The translations under genes and the position numbers were made by a program. Source: Planctomyces sp. (lineage in GTDB: Bacteria; Planctomycetota; Planctomycetia; Planctomycetales; Planctomycetaceae). From it: a stretch of DNA of 32,532 bases. The DNA is taken from NCBI GenBank assembly GCA_005791255.1, contig SXXK01000195.1, forward strand, positions 1-32,532, in the 5' to 3' direction. Under the pieces are notes generated by a model. That model ran no database searches. It saw nothing but the letters and a program-made list of their open reading frames with translations, and was not told the DNA's origin. Within the stretch, counting starts at the first letter, position 1; the number at the start of each line of letters is the position of its first letter. Below, piece after piece: positions 7,707-16,085 of the stretch.

Positions 7707-8981
7707 ATGTCAAATCCCGCCAGCTCACAGCAGTCCCCCATCCAGGCCAGCGACCCGCAACTGTGGGCCGCCCTGTCCGCTGAACGCCGCCGACAGGTCG
7801 ACGGACTCGAACTGATCGCCTCCGAAAACTACACCTGCGCCGCTGTCATGGAAGCCGCCGGCACCGTCCTCACCAACAAATACGCCGAAGGCTACCCCGG
7901 ACGACGCTACTACGGCGGCTGCGAAAATGTCGATGTCGTCGAAAATCTGGCGCGGGATCGAGCCTGCCAGCTGTTCGGCGCAGAACACGCCAACGTCCAG
8001 CCGCACGCCGGCTCACAGGCCAACATGGCCGTCTACATGTCCGCGCTCGAACCCGGCGACACCATCCTCGCCATGGACCTCGCTCACGGCGGACACCTCA
8101 CCCACGGAATGCACCTCAACTTCAGCGGAAAACTCTACAAAACCGTGCACTACGGTGTCCGCAGGGAAGACCACCTGATCGACTTCGATCAGGTCAGCCG
8201 ACTGGCACAGGAACACAAACCCCGCATGATCATCGCCGGAGCCAGCGCGTACCCGCGCGAAATCGATCATGCCCGCTTCGCCGAAATCGCCCGCTCCGTC
8301 AATGCCCTCTTCATGGTCGACATGGCCCACTACTCCGGACTCGTCGCCGCCGGAATCCACAACAGCCCCGTACCCGTGGCCGACTTCGTCACCTCCACCT
8401 CACACAAAACCCTCCGCGGCCCACGCTCAGGCTTCATCCTCTGCCGCAAAGAACACGCCGCCGCCGTCGATAAAGCCCTCTTCCCCGGCATCCAGGGCGG
8501 ACCACTGATGCACATCGTCGCCGCCAAAGCCGTCTGCTTCGCTGAAGCCCTGCAACCCGACTTCCGCACCTACGCCGAACAAATCGTCGCCAATGCCCGC
8601 ACCCTGGCCGATGCACTGCTCGCCGGAGGACTCCGACTGGTCTCAGGCGGCACCGACAACCATCTCATGATGTGCGATGTCACCGCCGTCGGACTCTCCG
8701 GAAAAATCGCCGAACACGCACTCGACCACGCCGGCATCACCGTCAACAAAAACATGATCCCCTGGGACACCCGCAAACCCATGGACCCCAGCGGGATCCG
8801 CATCGGCACCGCCGCGCTCACAACCCGCGGCATGAAAGCCGACGAAATGAAACAGGTCGCACACTGGATCCTGCAAACCCTGAAAGTTCACGATAACCCG
8901 GCAGCACTGGAAAATATCCGTCAGGAAATCGCCCAGTTCGCACAGCACTTCCCGGTCCCAGGCATCGCCACAGCAGGCTGA
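7707..8981 (+). CDS. glyA: Serine hydroxymethyltransferase
   Basis: SHMT interconverts serine plus tetrahydrofolate with glycine plus 5,10-methylene-tetrahydrofolate, the main source of one-carbon units. The 424-residue product covers the whole family: LELIASENY near 35-42, [17 protein letters not shown] at 57-73, PLP-binding D205 and H208 (VDMAHYSGL), and the Schiff-base lysine K234 ([12 protein letters not shown]). GIQGGPLMH and the C-terminal [14 protein letters not shown] are also present. AGGA lies 12 bases before the ATG; no other plausible start fits. The codons are strongly C-ending. The gene stands alone, divergent from the BRCT-TPR gene and convergent with the oxidoreductase across a structured spacer. 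No glycine riboswitch was recognised upstream. Confidence 0.98.
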   Translation: MSNPASSQQSPIQASDPQLWAALSAERRRQVDGLELIASENYTCAAVMEAAGTVLTNKYAEGYPGRRYYGGCENVDVVENLARDRACQLFGAEHANVQPHAGSQANMAVYMSALEPGDTILAMDLAHGGHLTHGMHLNFSGKLYKTVHYGVRREDHLIDFDQVSRLAQEHKPRMIIAGASAYPREIDHARFAEIARSVNALFMVDMAHYSGLVAAGIHNSPVPVADFVTSTSHKTLRGPRSGFILCRKEHAAAVDKALFPGIQGGPLMHIVAAKAVCFAEALQPDFRTYAEQIVANARTLADALLAGGLRLVSGGTDNHLMMCDVTAVGLSGKIAEHALDHAGITVNKNMIPWDTRKPMDPSGIRIGTAALTTRGMKADEMKQVAHWILQTLKVHDNPAALENIRQEIAQFAQHFPVPGIATAG

Positions 8982-9067
8982 TACCCGCCGACAGCCAGTC
9001 AGCACACCGGATAGTCAGCCCGAATACTCACGGCACCGCCGCAGCCAGGCACAGACAATCCGCGACG

Positions 9068-9102
9068 GCCTATCGGGTTTTCCGAAGGTACGGCTTTTTT
9101 TT
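9068..9102 (+). terminator. Possible weak glyA terminator
   Basis: A short stem (TCGG 9073-9076 with CCGA 9082-9085, plus possible GCC/GGC closing pairs) is followed by eight T residues at 9095-9102, about 90 bases after the glyA stop. The stem is imperfect, so the T tract is the stronger part of the evidence. Confidence 0.35.
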
Positions 9103-9164
9103 CTCAAAATGCACTTCCATTTTCAGAATCAGAAGTCACAATTTTAAGCAACGCCTGCGCGCAC

Positions 9165-9257
9165 GAACGCTGACAGGACGGGGCTGGTTAACCTTGGCTA
9201 CCGAAGCCTGCAAACACGGCAGCTTTCAGTATAACCAGCCCCCTCCTGTCAGCGTTT
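9165..9257. repeat. 25-bp near-perfect inverted repeat (large hairpin) between convergent genes
   Basis: Arms 9166-9190 and 9232-9256 pair at 24 of 25 positions; the only mismatch is C9179 opposite C9243. A G-U pair (9165/9257) could extend the stem in RNA. The 41-base loop can fold two small stems (GGCT 9196-9199 with AGCC 9205-9208; CTGC 9208-9211 with GCAG 9219-9222), which overlap by one base. The right arm runs into TTTTT (9255-9259), so it could terminate glyA transcription, but it is far larger than a normal terminator. There is no ORF. It could be a terminator, a structured RNA or a palindromic repeat element. Confidence 0.7.
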
Positions 9258-9298
9258 TTCATTTCACGTGCCCCGCTAAACACGACAGCTGAAAAATA

Positions 9299-9403
9299 GT
9301 GTCGGGGAAATTTCAAAGAAATTTGAAATTCGAAAAAACCTACGTCACACCCACAAACATCCACGGTTTTTTCATCCTCAGAACTCCCGACATTCCCCGA
9401 CAC
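9299..9403. repeat. Nested inverted-repeat element, AT-rich core
   Basis: An outer 11-bp inverted repeat (GTGTCGGGGAA 9299-9309 with TTCCCCGACAC 9393-9403) encloses a 9-bp hairpin with a GAAA loop (about 9309-9330, AATTTCAAA / TTTGAAATT) and another 9-bp pair (GAAAAAACC 9332-9340 with GGTTTTTTC 9365-9373). All stems are perfect. No ORF is plausible. The interval is visibly more AT-rich than the genes around it. It may be a non-coding RNA or a small non-autonomous repeat; nothing was recognised as a known family. Confidence 0.55.
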
Positions 9404-9415
9404 CCGACAAACACA

Positions 9416-9439
9416 CCACGGCAGCGCGAACTGCCGTGG
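9416..9439 (-). terminator. 9-bp hairpin downstream of the oxidoreductase gene
   Basis: CCACGGCAG (9416-9424) and CTGCCGTGG (9431-9439) form a perfect stem with a six-base loop, about 45 bases past the oxidoreductase stop in its direction of transcription. There is no T tract after it on the minus strand, so it may act as a transcript-end stabiliser rather than a classical terminator. Confidence 0.4.
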
Positions 9440-9483
9440 CTGGTGTACCCAGGATCAACCGAGGCCCGCTGCGCAGCACTGCG

Positions 9484-10830
9484 TCACAGCACCTTCGTGA
9501 CACCCGGAGTCGCAATCGTGTAGGACAGGTCCGCGTTCGGCAACACCGGCGGCTTGTCGTCAAAACTCCGGAAGGTCTCCACCGGAGAAATCACCAGCGG
9601 TGACGTCAGTGCGTCCTGCCAGCTGACCTCACGACCCGAATACGTCGCCATCCGACCCAGAATCGATGTCATGCTGCTGTACGCACCATACTCGCCCTCC
9701 GCCGGAATGTCGCCCTTCCGAATCGCCGCAAACAAATCATGATGCTCCTGCTGCCAGCCGTCGTGCAGGTTCTTCCGCTTGCCACCCTCGGCCTTCGGAT
9801 ACTCCCACGTCAGCTTGCCCTTCGCATCAAAAATCTGACCGTCGCCAATGTTGCACCACCCGTTCGCACCATGCGCATACTCAGAAACGCTGTTCCAGCA
9901 GTTCCCAATGTGGCGGCACTGACTCAGCAGCACAGAACGATCCCCATCCTTCTCGTAGGTAAATTCCACGAAATGATGGTCGTAAATCTCGCCGTACTCC
10001 TTGCCGGTTCGCACCTGCCGGCCACCCTGGCCCTGCGCCATCGTCGGATAGCCGTCCATCAGCCAGTTGATCACGTCCAGGTTGTGAATGTGCTGCTCAG
10101 TGATATGGTCGCCGCACAGCCAGTTGAAGTAGTACCAGTTTCGCATCTGGTACTCCATCTCCGACTGCCCCTCCTTGCGCGGACGCACCCACACGCCCTC
10201 GCCGTTCCAGTACGCTCGAGTCGCCACGATGCGACCAATCGCACCGTCCTGCAGACGCTTGATCGTCTCGATGTAAATCGGCTCATGCCGACGCTGCAAA
10301 CCCACCGCCACCGCCAGATTCTTCTTCTTCGCAGCCGCAGCAGCGTCCACCACCTTCCTCACACCCGCCGGATCCACCGCCACCGGCTTCTCCATAAACA
10401 CATGCTTCCCGGCATTCACCGCTGCCTCAAAATGCAGCGGACGGAAGCCCGGCGGAGTCGCCAGGATGACCAGATCCACGTCCTGCTCAAGCACCTTCTG
10501 AAACGCGTCAAATCCCACAAATCGACGGTCCTCAGGCACGTCCACCTTCTCACCGTGCTGCCGGGACAGAGTATTCACGGCGCTGTTCAGATTGTCCTCA
10601 AACGCGTCCGCAACCGCCACCAGCTTCGTCGGTCCGGCCGTGTTCATCGCCTGGTCCGCCGCACCCCGGCCACGACCGCCACAGCCAATCAAACCAATCC
10701 GAATCGTTTCATCCGCACTGACATGCGCCGCACGCACAGGATTCAAACCAGCCAGCAGCGACGCACCCGCCGCCACCTTCGCAGTATCCTGCAAAAATCC
10801 ACGACGCGAGCCTTCCGAGTTCTTCGACAT
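9484..10830 (-). CDS. Tat-exported Gfo/Idh/MocA family oxidoreductase
   Basis: The 448-residue protein starts with a twin-arginine leader (R9-R10 in SRRGFLQ, then VAAGASLLAGLNPVRAA), so it is probably folded with its nucleotide cofactor and exported. A Rossmann NAD(P)-binding domain follows, with the glycine loop IGLIGCGGRGRG near 45-56, then VDLVILATPP and the family's EKPV motif (HVFMEKPVAVDP). The C-terminal half is the alpha/beta Gfo/Idh/MocA domain (YYFNWLCGDHITEQHIHNLDVINWL). Such proteins are abundant in planctomycetes and usually act on sugars or cyclitols; the substrate cannot be read here. The frame is open further upstream, but ATG 10830 places the Tat motif correctly. It lies 124 bases downstream of the helicase gene on the same strand and converges on glyA. 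Confidence 0.94.
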   Translation of the reverse strand: MSKNSEGSRRGFLQDTAKVAAGASLLAGLNPVRAAHVSADETIRIGLIGCGGRGRGAADQAMNTAGPTKLVAVADAFEDNLNSAVNTLSRQHGEKVDVPEDRRFVGFDAFQKVLEQDVDLVILATPPGFRPLHFEAAVNAGKHVFMEKPVAVDPAGVRKVVDAAAAAKKKNLAVAVGLQRRHEPIYIETIKRLQDGAIGRIVATRAYWNGEGVWVRPRKEGQSEMEYQMRNWYYFNWLCGDHITEQHIHNLDVINWLMDGYPTMAQGQGGRQVRTGKEYGEIYDHHFVEFTYEKDGDRSVLLSQCRHIGNCWNSVSEYAHGANGWCNIGDGQIFDAKGKLTWEYPKAEGGKRKNLHDGWQQEHHDLFAAIRKGDIPAEGEYGAYSSMTSILGRMATYSGREVSWQDALTSPLVISPVETFRSFDDKPPVLPNADLSYTIATPGVTKVL

Positions 10831-10954
10831 CTTGCAATTCCAGTCAGTCTGAGGTGGGAAAACAGGAAAATTCGGGCAAACCCATGTCGCCTCTATCGGC
10901 ATCCATGCTACGCACCACCGCCCGTTTCCGCAATTCCACGACACCCCCAATTCA

Positions 10955-13900
10955 TCATTCACCCCCCGACCGAATCAGTTTCGCCAGATCCTGAGTCGAC
11001 AAACGACTGGCCGCATCCGTCCCGCTCAACACCCCGTCCACCAGATCCCGCTTCTCCTCGTGCAGCGACAATATCTGCTCCTCCACCGTCTCCTTCGCAA
11101 TCAGCCGATATACCACCACCGCACGCTCCTGACCCATCCGATGAGCCCGGTCCGTCGCCTGATCCTCCACCGCCGGATTCCACCACGGATCCATGTGAAT
11201 CACATAATCCGCCGCCGTCAGATTCAACCCCGTGCCCCCCGCCTTCAGCGAAATCAGAAAGACATCCCCCACACCGCCCTGAAATGACTCCACCAGCTCC
11301 TGACGACGGCCCGCCGGAGTCGATCCGTCCAGATACTGATACGTCACTCCCGCGTCCTCACACTCCCGACGAATCAGCTCCAGATGCGATGTGAACTGAC
11401 TGAACACCAGCGCCCGATGACCACGCTCCTTCAACTCCAGCAGCTTCTCTCGCAATAACTGCAGCTTCGACGAGCCCTGACTCCAGGCCCCGTCCACCAG
11501 CTTCACATGACACGCCAACTGCCGCAATCGCAATAACAAAGCCAGCACCTGCAATCGCTGCTCATTCCCCAGTCCTCCGGATCCCTGTTTCCTGTCGCCA
11601 CCCCCGCCACCCCCGCCACTCCCCGCTCCCTCCGCTCCCGCCGCCGCACCACCGTCCGATAACTCGCCCAGCTTCGCCATCGCCGAACGCCGCGCCTGCT
11701 CGTAACGCTCACGCTCCGCCGCCGACAACTCCACCAGCAAATTCACCTCCGTCCGCTCCGGCAGCTCCAGCAGCACATCCCGCTTCGCCCGACGCAGCAG
11801 AAACGGCGCAATCACCCGCGCCAAAGCCTCGCGACGCTCTCCACTCCCCTCACGCTCTATCGGCTGCGCAAAACGCCGCCGAAACTGCTCCCACGCACCC
11901 AGCACACCCGGAGCCACCACGTGGAAAATACTCCACAATTCCCCCAGATGGTTTTCCATCGGAGTCCCCGTCAGGGCCACCCGCCAGTCCGCCCGCAACT
12001 GCCGCACCGCCACCGCCGTCTTGCTGTTGCTGTTCTTCACGTTCTGAGCTTCGTCCAGCACCAGCGTGTGCCACTCCCGACGCTCCAGACGCTCCACATC
12101 ACGCAGCGCCAGCCCATAACTGCAGATCACCACGTCGCCAGCACCCACACCCTCCACCACCGATTCCCGATCCGCTTCCCGATACAACACCACGCGCAAC
12201 CCCGGAGCAAAACGCTCACACTCCCGCTGCCAGTTGAAGCCGAGAGACGTCGGAGCAATGATCAGGGCCGGCCCGTCGGCCGCTCGAGCCACCAGCAGGG
12301 CCAGCGTCTGCACCGTCTTCCCCAAACCCATGTCGTCCGCCAGCACACACCCAATCCCCCACGCCGCCAGCCGACTCAGCCAGCGATATCCCTGCAGCTG
12401 ATAATCCCGCAGCTCACCCCGAAATCCTCCAGGCAACTCCGCATCCAGCTCCCGCGAATCCCGCAATCGCTGCAGACACTGCTGCCACTGCCGATCCATG
12501 CCCACCGCCACACTCGCCGACTCCAGCTCCGCCACCACAGGCGCCGCCGCCGGATCCAGCTGCAGCCCCCCACGCACCTCCAGACTCACATCGTGCAATC
12601 GACGCAGCATCCGCAGAATCTCACCCTCCACCAGCGCCCACTGACCCGGCAAAACCTCAATCAATCCGTTCACCGGCTCATTCGACAACCCCGGCAACAC
12701 CTCCCGCAATGACAACTCACGACTGCCAAACTGCACCACACCGTCCAGTCCAAACCAGTCCCGCTTGCGCTGCACCCGCACCTGCACATTCTGCGCCGTC
12801 ATCCGGCCCAGCAGCTCCATCCGCACCGTCGATTTCCGATGCCATAACACACGCAGCACGCCCGCACCATGCAGCGCAGCACTCGACTGCACAATCCGCT
12901 GCACCTCCCCGGCATCCACATGCCGCCACACCCAATCCCGCAGCACCCGACCACCACTCAATCCCAGCTCCACCGAAAGCCGCTGAGCCTCTCCCTCCTC
13001 CCACTCCAGATCTCGCAACAAAACACTGCCAGCCTCGTCCCCGCTGCCCGCACCGTCTCCCCCCGTCGTCAGCCGCACCCGCCGGGAACCCGCACCCGGG
13101 AAATGCAGATTGCCACCCGAGTCCGCCAGACACAAGGTACTGTCCAGTTCTCCCCCCTCACGCATCTGCAGCAACAGCGCCGGCTGCAATCGCACAGGAC
13201 GCTCCTCACCACCCTCCGGCAAATGCACATCCATCCACTTCTGCGCTTCATGCACCACATCCCACAACACATCCTGCTCACCCTCACCAAAAATCACACC
13301 CTCCCCACCCACACGCCGAAACAAACCCGGCCAGGCACCCTCCAGACGCACGACCGCCACCCGCAGCCGCTGCAGATTCACCCCCAGCAGGCCACCGTCC
13401 AGCTCATACAACCGAATCCCGCCCTCGTCCCCGCTCTCCCCCAAAAAACGACTCAGTGATGTCGTCAGCCGTAACCCCTCCGCCACAGACTCCACCCACA
13501 GCTCCGGCTTCAGTCGCTCCAAAGCCGCCGGCAGCCGGTTCACCTCCAGCTGACCCGTCCCCGCCAGCAACTCCAGCGCCGGTCGCAGAACCGTCCGCGG
13601 AGTCCTCCAGAAAGTCACCGGAAACATCTGCTGCAACCTGCGGTCAACCTCAGACAAATCTTCAGCAGACTGCCCTTGAAACGTCTCCATCAGCAACTCC
13701 CGATCCGCCACCCACCGCCGCCCCTTCTCCACATACAGCACCGGCCGCAAATCCGGCACCCGCTCCAAATCCGACATACTCACCGTCAGATTCCAGCCAA
13801 AACGCACCCGCGGTTTGTCCACAACGGAAAAGCTCTCAGGAGTCTCCAAAGGAGCAGACTCACGTGACTTCTGCGCCAATGTCCGCAAATGCTCCAGAAA

Positions 13901-14539
13901 TCGCTTCCGCTCACGCTCCGCCACCGTCTGACCATACACCGCCACCTCAAACTCCGAACCGGCCGTCTTCAGCTGATAGTCCAATGCCGCCGCCAGACAT
14001 CCCAGATGCTGACACACACGATCCGAACCACAACTGCACAATGTCAGCGTCCGCCCGCTCCGCCGCTCAAACAACAGCCCGCAAACAAACGTCTCAGCCC
14101 CCTCACCCACCTGACCCACCGCCGCACAGTTCGGATCAACCTCCCGCAGACGCACCCCCTGGCGCTGACGAAACAGCGTCCAACTCCCACTGCCCGCACT
14201 CCGCCCCGCACGTGACTGCTCACTCATCCGCGCCAACACCTGACGCCAGACTTCCAAACGCTCCCGACCAGCCGGCAACACATCCGCATCACTCACCTGT
14301 GCCAACTGCTTCAATGTCTTCAGCACCGCCCGCGGATCCAGCAGCCGCCCCGCTCCAGACTCCCCCGCCGCATCCGACTTGCCCGCCACTCCTGACTTGC
14401 CACCAGCAGACTTGCCCCCGGCATCCGGCACCGGCGGCCGGCCAGCAGCCCCCGCCTCCGTCGCCTTCAGGTCCTCAGCCAGTCCCCATGATGCGCCATC
14501 CGCCTTTACCTGCTTCCGTTTCCTGCCCTCGCTCGCCAT
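10955..14539 (-). CDS. SNF2-family DEAD/DEAH-like helicase with SWIM zinc finger
   Basis: This 1194-residue protein has a Lys/Gly/Ser-rich N-terminus (about 40-65), a SWIM zinc finger (CSCGSDRVCQH, about 168-178), a long middle region of the bacterial SNF2 type, and a full two-lobed motor. Motor motifs are DDMGLGKT (about 736), DEAQ in place of DEAH (about 828, VLDEAQNVKN), LTGTPMENHLGELWSIF, and motif VI ATDRAHRMGQ (about 1128). A Gly-rich insert (GGGGGGG after GAGS) lies between the lobes. Such proteins are ATP-driven DNA translocases or remodellers; the target is unknown. ATG 14539 (MASEGRKRK) was chosen; the frame runs on to 14704 but the extra 55 residues are unlike a protein N-terminus. 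The antisense strand carries long Pro-rich open frames that are compositional shadows. Confidence 0.93.
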   Translation of the reverse strand: MASEGRKRKQVKADGASWGLAEDLKATEAGAAGRPPVPDAGGKSAGGKSGVAGKSDAAGESGAGRLLDPRAVLKTLKQLAQVSDADVLPAGRERLEVWRQVLARMSEQSRAGRSAGSGSWTLFRQRQGVRLREVDPNCAAVGQVGEGAETFVCGLLFERRSGRTLTLCSCGSDRVCQHLGCLAAALDYQLKTAGSEFEVAVYGQTVAERERKRFLEHLRTLAQKSRESAPLETPESFSVVDKPRVRFGWNLTVSMSDLERVPDLRPVLYVEKGRRWVADRELLMETFQGQSAEDLSEVDRRLQQMFPVTFWRTPRTVLRPALELLAGTGQLEVNRLPAALERLKPELWVESVAEGLRLTTSLSRFLGESGDEGGIRLYELDGGLLGVNLQRLRVAVVRLEGAWPGLFRRVGGEGVIFGEGEQDVLWDVVHEAQKWMDVHLPEGGEERPVRLQPALLLQMREGGELDSTLCLADSGGNLHFPGAGSRRVRLTTGGDGAGSGDEAGSVLLRDLEWEEGEAQRLSVELGLSGGRVLRDWVWRHVDAGEVQRIVQSSAALHGAGVLRVLWHRKSTVRMELLGRMTAQNVQVRVQRKRDWFGLDGVVQFGSRELSLREVLPGLSNEPVNGLIEVLPGQWALVEGEILRMLRRLHDVSLEVRGGLQLDPAAAPVVAELESASVAVGMDRQWQQCLQRLRDSRELDAELPGGFRGELRDYQLQGYRWLSRLAAWGIGCVLADDMGLGKTVQTLALLVARAADGPALIIAPTSLGFNWQRECERFAPGLRVVLYREADRESVVEGVGAGDVVICSYGLALRDVERLERREWHTLVLDEAQNVKNSNSKTAVAVRQLRADWRVALTGTPMENHLGELWSIFHVVAPGVLGAWEQFRRRFAQPIEREGSGERREALARVIAPFLLRRAKRDVLLELPERTEVNLLVELSAAERERYEQARRSAMAKLGELSDGGAAAGAEGAGSGGGGGGGDRKQGSGGLGNEQRLQVLALLLRLRQLACHVKLVDGAWSQGSSKLQLLREKLLELKERGHRALVFSQFTSHLELIRRECEDAGVTYQYLDGSTPAGRRQELVESFQGGVGDVFLISLKAGGTGLNLTAADYVIHMDPWWNPAVEDQATDRAHRMGQERAVVVYRLIAKETVEEQILSLHEEKRDLVDGVLSGTDAASRLSTQDLAKLIRSGGE

Positions 14540-14972
14540 CGCACTCACAATCCCGCAAAAAACAGGCCCGCTCAATACTCCAGCCGCATCTTCCCAAACA
14601 CCCCGCGAACGGCAACCCACCACCCACCCAACTTCCCAAAATCTCCCGCCACACTGACCAAACAACGTCAACACTACGCCCCTCGCCCACAAACCCGCAA
14701 CCACACACTCTCACAGGATTCTTGTCGTTCGCCGATCCATCCCACGCCCAGCCACCTCACCACCGCCAATACATCAGGACACACCACCAAATGCGCTCCG
14801 CACTGTTTATTTGCCCCGACAATTCTCTTCCCCACCCCGCTGTCTGCAACGCCCCCTCAAGACTATAATATCGCCGCAACCGAAGCAGCCTGCAGCCCCG
14901 CAGCAGCCCTGCAGCACTCACACCCGCGGACTTCCGTCCGCGGCTCGCCAGACTGAAAACTGAAAACTCCCA
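14540..14972. other. Divergent intergenic region between helicase and serine hydrolase
   Basis: No gene was recognised in these 433 bases. TATAAT at 14864-14869 could be a -10 box for the + strand gene, but no convincing -35 lies at the right distance. Two copies of the heptamer TGAAAAC (14954-14967) sit directly before the hydrolase start codon, where a Shine-Dalgarno sequence would be expected; none is obvious. Confidence 0.4.
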
Positions 14973-16046
14973 ATGCTCACCCTCCTCTCCAGATCCGATC
15001 TCGCCGCCGCCGATGTCGTCGCCGGTACACGCCACCAGACCCACCTGGCTGTGCACTTCCGCCGACCACACCCGGATTCCCCCGGACAACTGCTCCCCGA
15101 CGCCCCCGGTCGCTACCTGATCGCCTCACTCACCAAACCCATCGTCTCACTGCTCGCCGTACAACTGGCCGCTGCCGGCCGAATCTGGCTCAACGAACAC
15201 CTGCGAACCTTCCGCCCGGATTTCCGCCGCGGACCACTCCGCACCATCACCCTCCGACACCTCCTCACACACTCCTCCGGACTCCCGGACATGCTGCCGG
15301 AAAATGAACAGCTCCGTGCCGCACACGCCAGCGTCGCCGACTTCGCCGCCGCAACAGCCACCCAGGATCCCGCCTTCCAGCCCGGATCCGCCATCAGCTA
15401 CTGCAGCATGGGCTTCGCACTGCTCCAGCACGTCATCGAACTCACCGCAGAACAACCACTGCCACAACTGCTCCGCGAAACACTGCTCAGCCCACTCGGA
15501 ATGCACAATTCGTGGCTGGGACTGCCCGCCGAAAATGCCCCCGAACTGCTCGCTCACAGCCTCCACTGCGAATTGCCACCCGGCCAGTCACCCCACACCG
15601 ACTGGCACTGGAACAGTTTGTACTGGCGAACCCTCGGGGCACCCTGGGGCGGCATGACCTCCACCGCCACAGATCTCGGAAGACTGCTCGGCTGCATCGC
15701 CGACAATGGCCGACTCCCCGACGGCCGGCAACTCATTTCCCCCGCCGTCATCTCCGCCAGCCTCAGCAACCAAACCCGCTGCATGGCCTCCCTGCCCGCC
15801 GCAGACCGCGAAACTCGACCATGGGGACTCGGCTGGCGACTCAACTGGCCCGACCACCACGGCTGCTTCAGTGATTTCCTGCCGGAATCCGCCGCCGGGC
15901 ACTGGGGAGCCACCGGGACGCTCATGTGGGTCGACCCGCTCTCCGGTCGCTGGTGCGTCATTCTCACCAATCAGCCGTTCGAACGCAGCCAGCGAGTCAT
16001 TCAGCAGTTGTCCAACCTGATTGCCGCAACCGGGAATTCCAGCTAA
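14973..16046 (+). CDS. Serine hydrolase, beta-lactamase class C / penicillin-binding-protein-like
   Basis: The 357-residue protein has the three active-site elements of the Beta-lactamase (PF00144) family: SxxK at S52-L-T-K55 (YLIASLTKPIVSLL), a YxS/N-type motif at Y143-C-S145 (AISYCSMGF, with Ser where Asn is usual), and the third-box HxG at H310-W-G312 (AAGHWGATGT). The family block LRHLLTHSSGLPDMLP is at 95-109, and GAPWGGMTSTATDLGRLL is near 222-239. There is no signal peptide or lipobox, so it is probably cytoplasmic. Members are esterases, peptidases or amidases as often as beta-lactamases, so antibiotic resistance should not be inferred. The heptamer repeat abuts the start. RNase R begins 39 bases downstream on the same strand, so the two may be co-transcribed. 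Confidence 0.88.
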   Translation: MLTLLSRSDLAAADVVAGTRHQTHLAVHFRRPHPDSPGQLLPDAPGRYLIASLTKPIVSLLAVQLAAAGRIWLNEHLRTFRPDFRRGPLRTITLRHLLTHSSGLPDMLPENEQLRAAHASVADFAAATATQDPAFQPGSAISYCSMGFALLQHVIELTAEQPLPQLLRETLLSPLGMHNSWLGLPAENAPELLAHSLHCELPPGQSPHTDWHWNSLYWRTLGAPWGGMTSTATDLGRLLGCIADNGRLPDGRQLISPAVISASLSNQTRCMASLPAADRETRPWGLGWRLNWPDHHGCFSDFLPESAAGHWGATGTLMWVDPLSGRWCVILTNQPFERSQRVIQQLSNLIAATGNSS

Positions 16047-16085
16047 GCTGCGAACTCCGCACTTCCGCGGCGGGTCACAATACTC

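Noticed and set aside
9739-11394. 551-residue + strand open frame antisense to the oxidoreductase and helicase
   Set aside because: His/Arg/Pro-rich low-complexity translation with no family features; it crosses two well-supported minus-strand genes.
12709-14868. 719-residue + strand open frame rich in Pro, Ala and Ser, antisense to the helicase
   Set aside because: Composition is typical of the complement of a G-rich coding strand; no domain pattern, no ribosome site; the SNF2 motifs are clear on the other strand.
14973-16046. Antibiotic-resistance beta-lactamase
   Set aside because: No signal peptide and the Tyr motif is YxS; the PF00144 family is mostly esterases and peptidases, so a resistance call is not supported.
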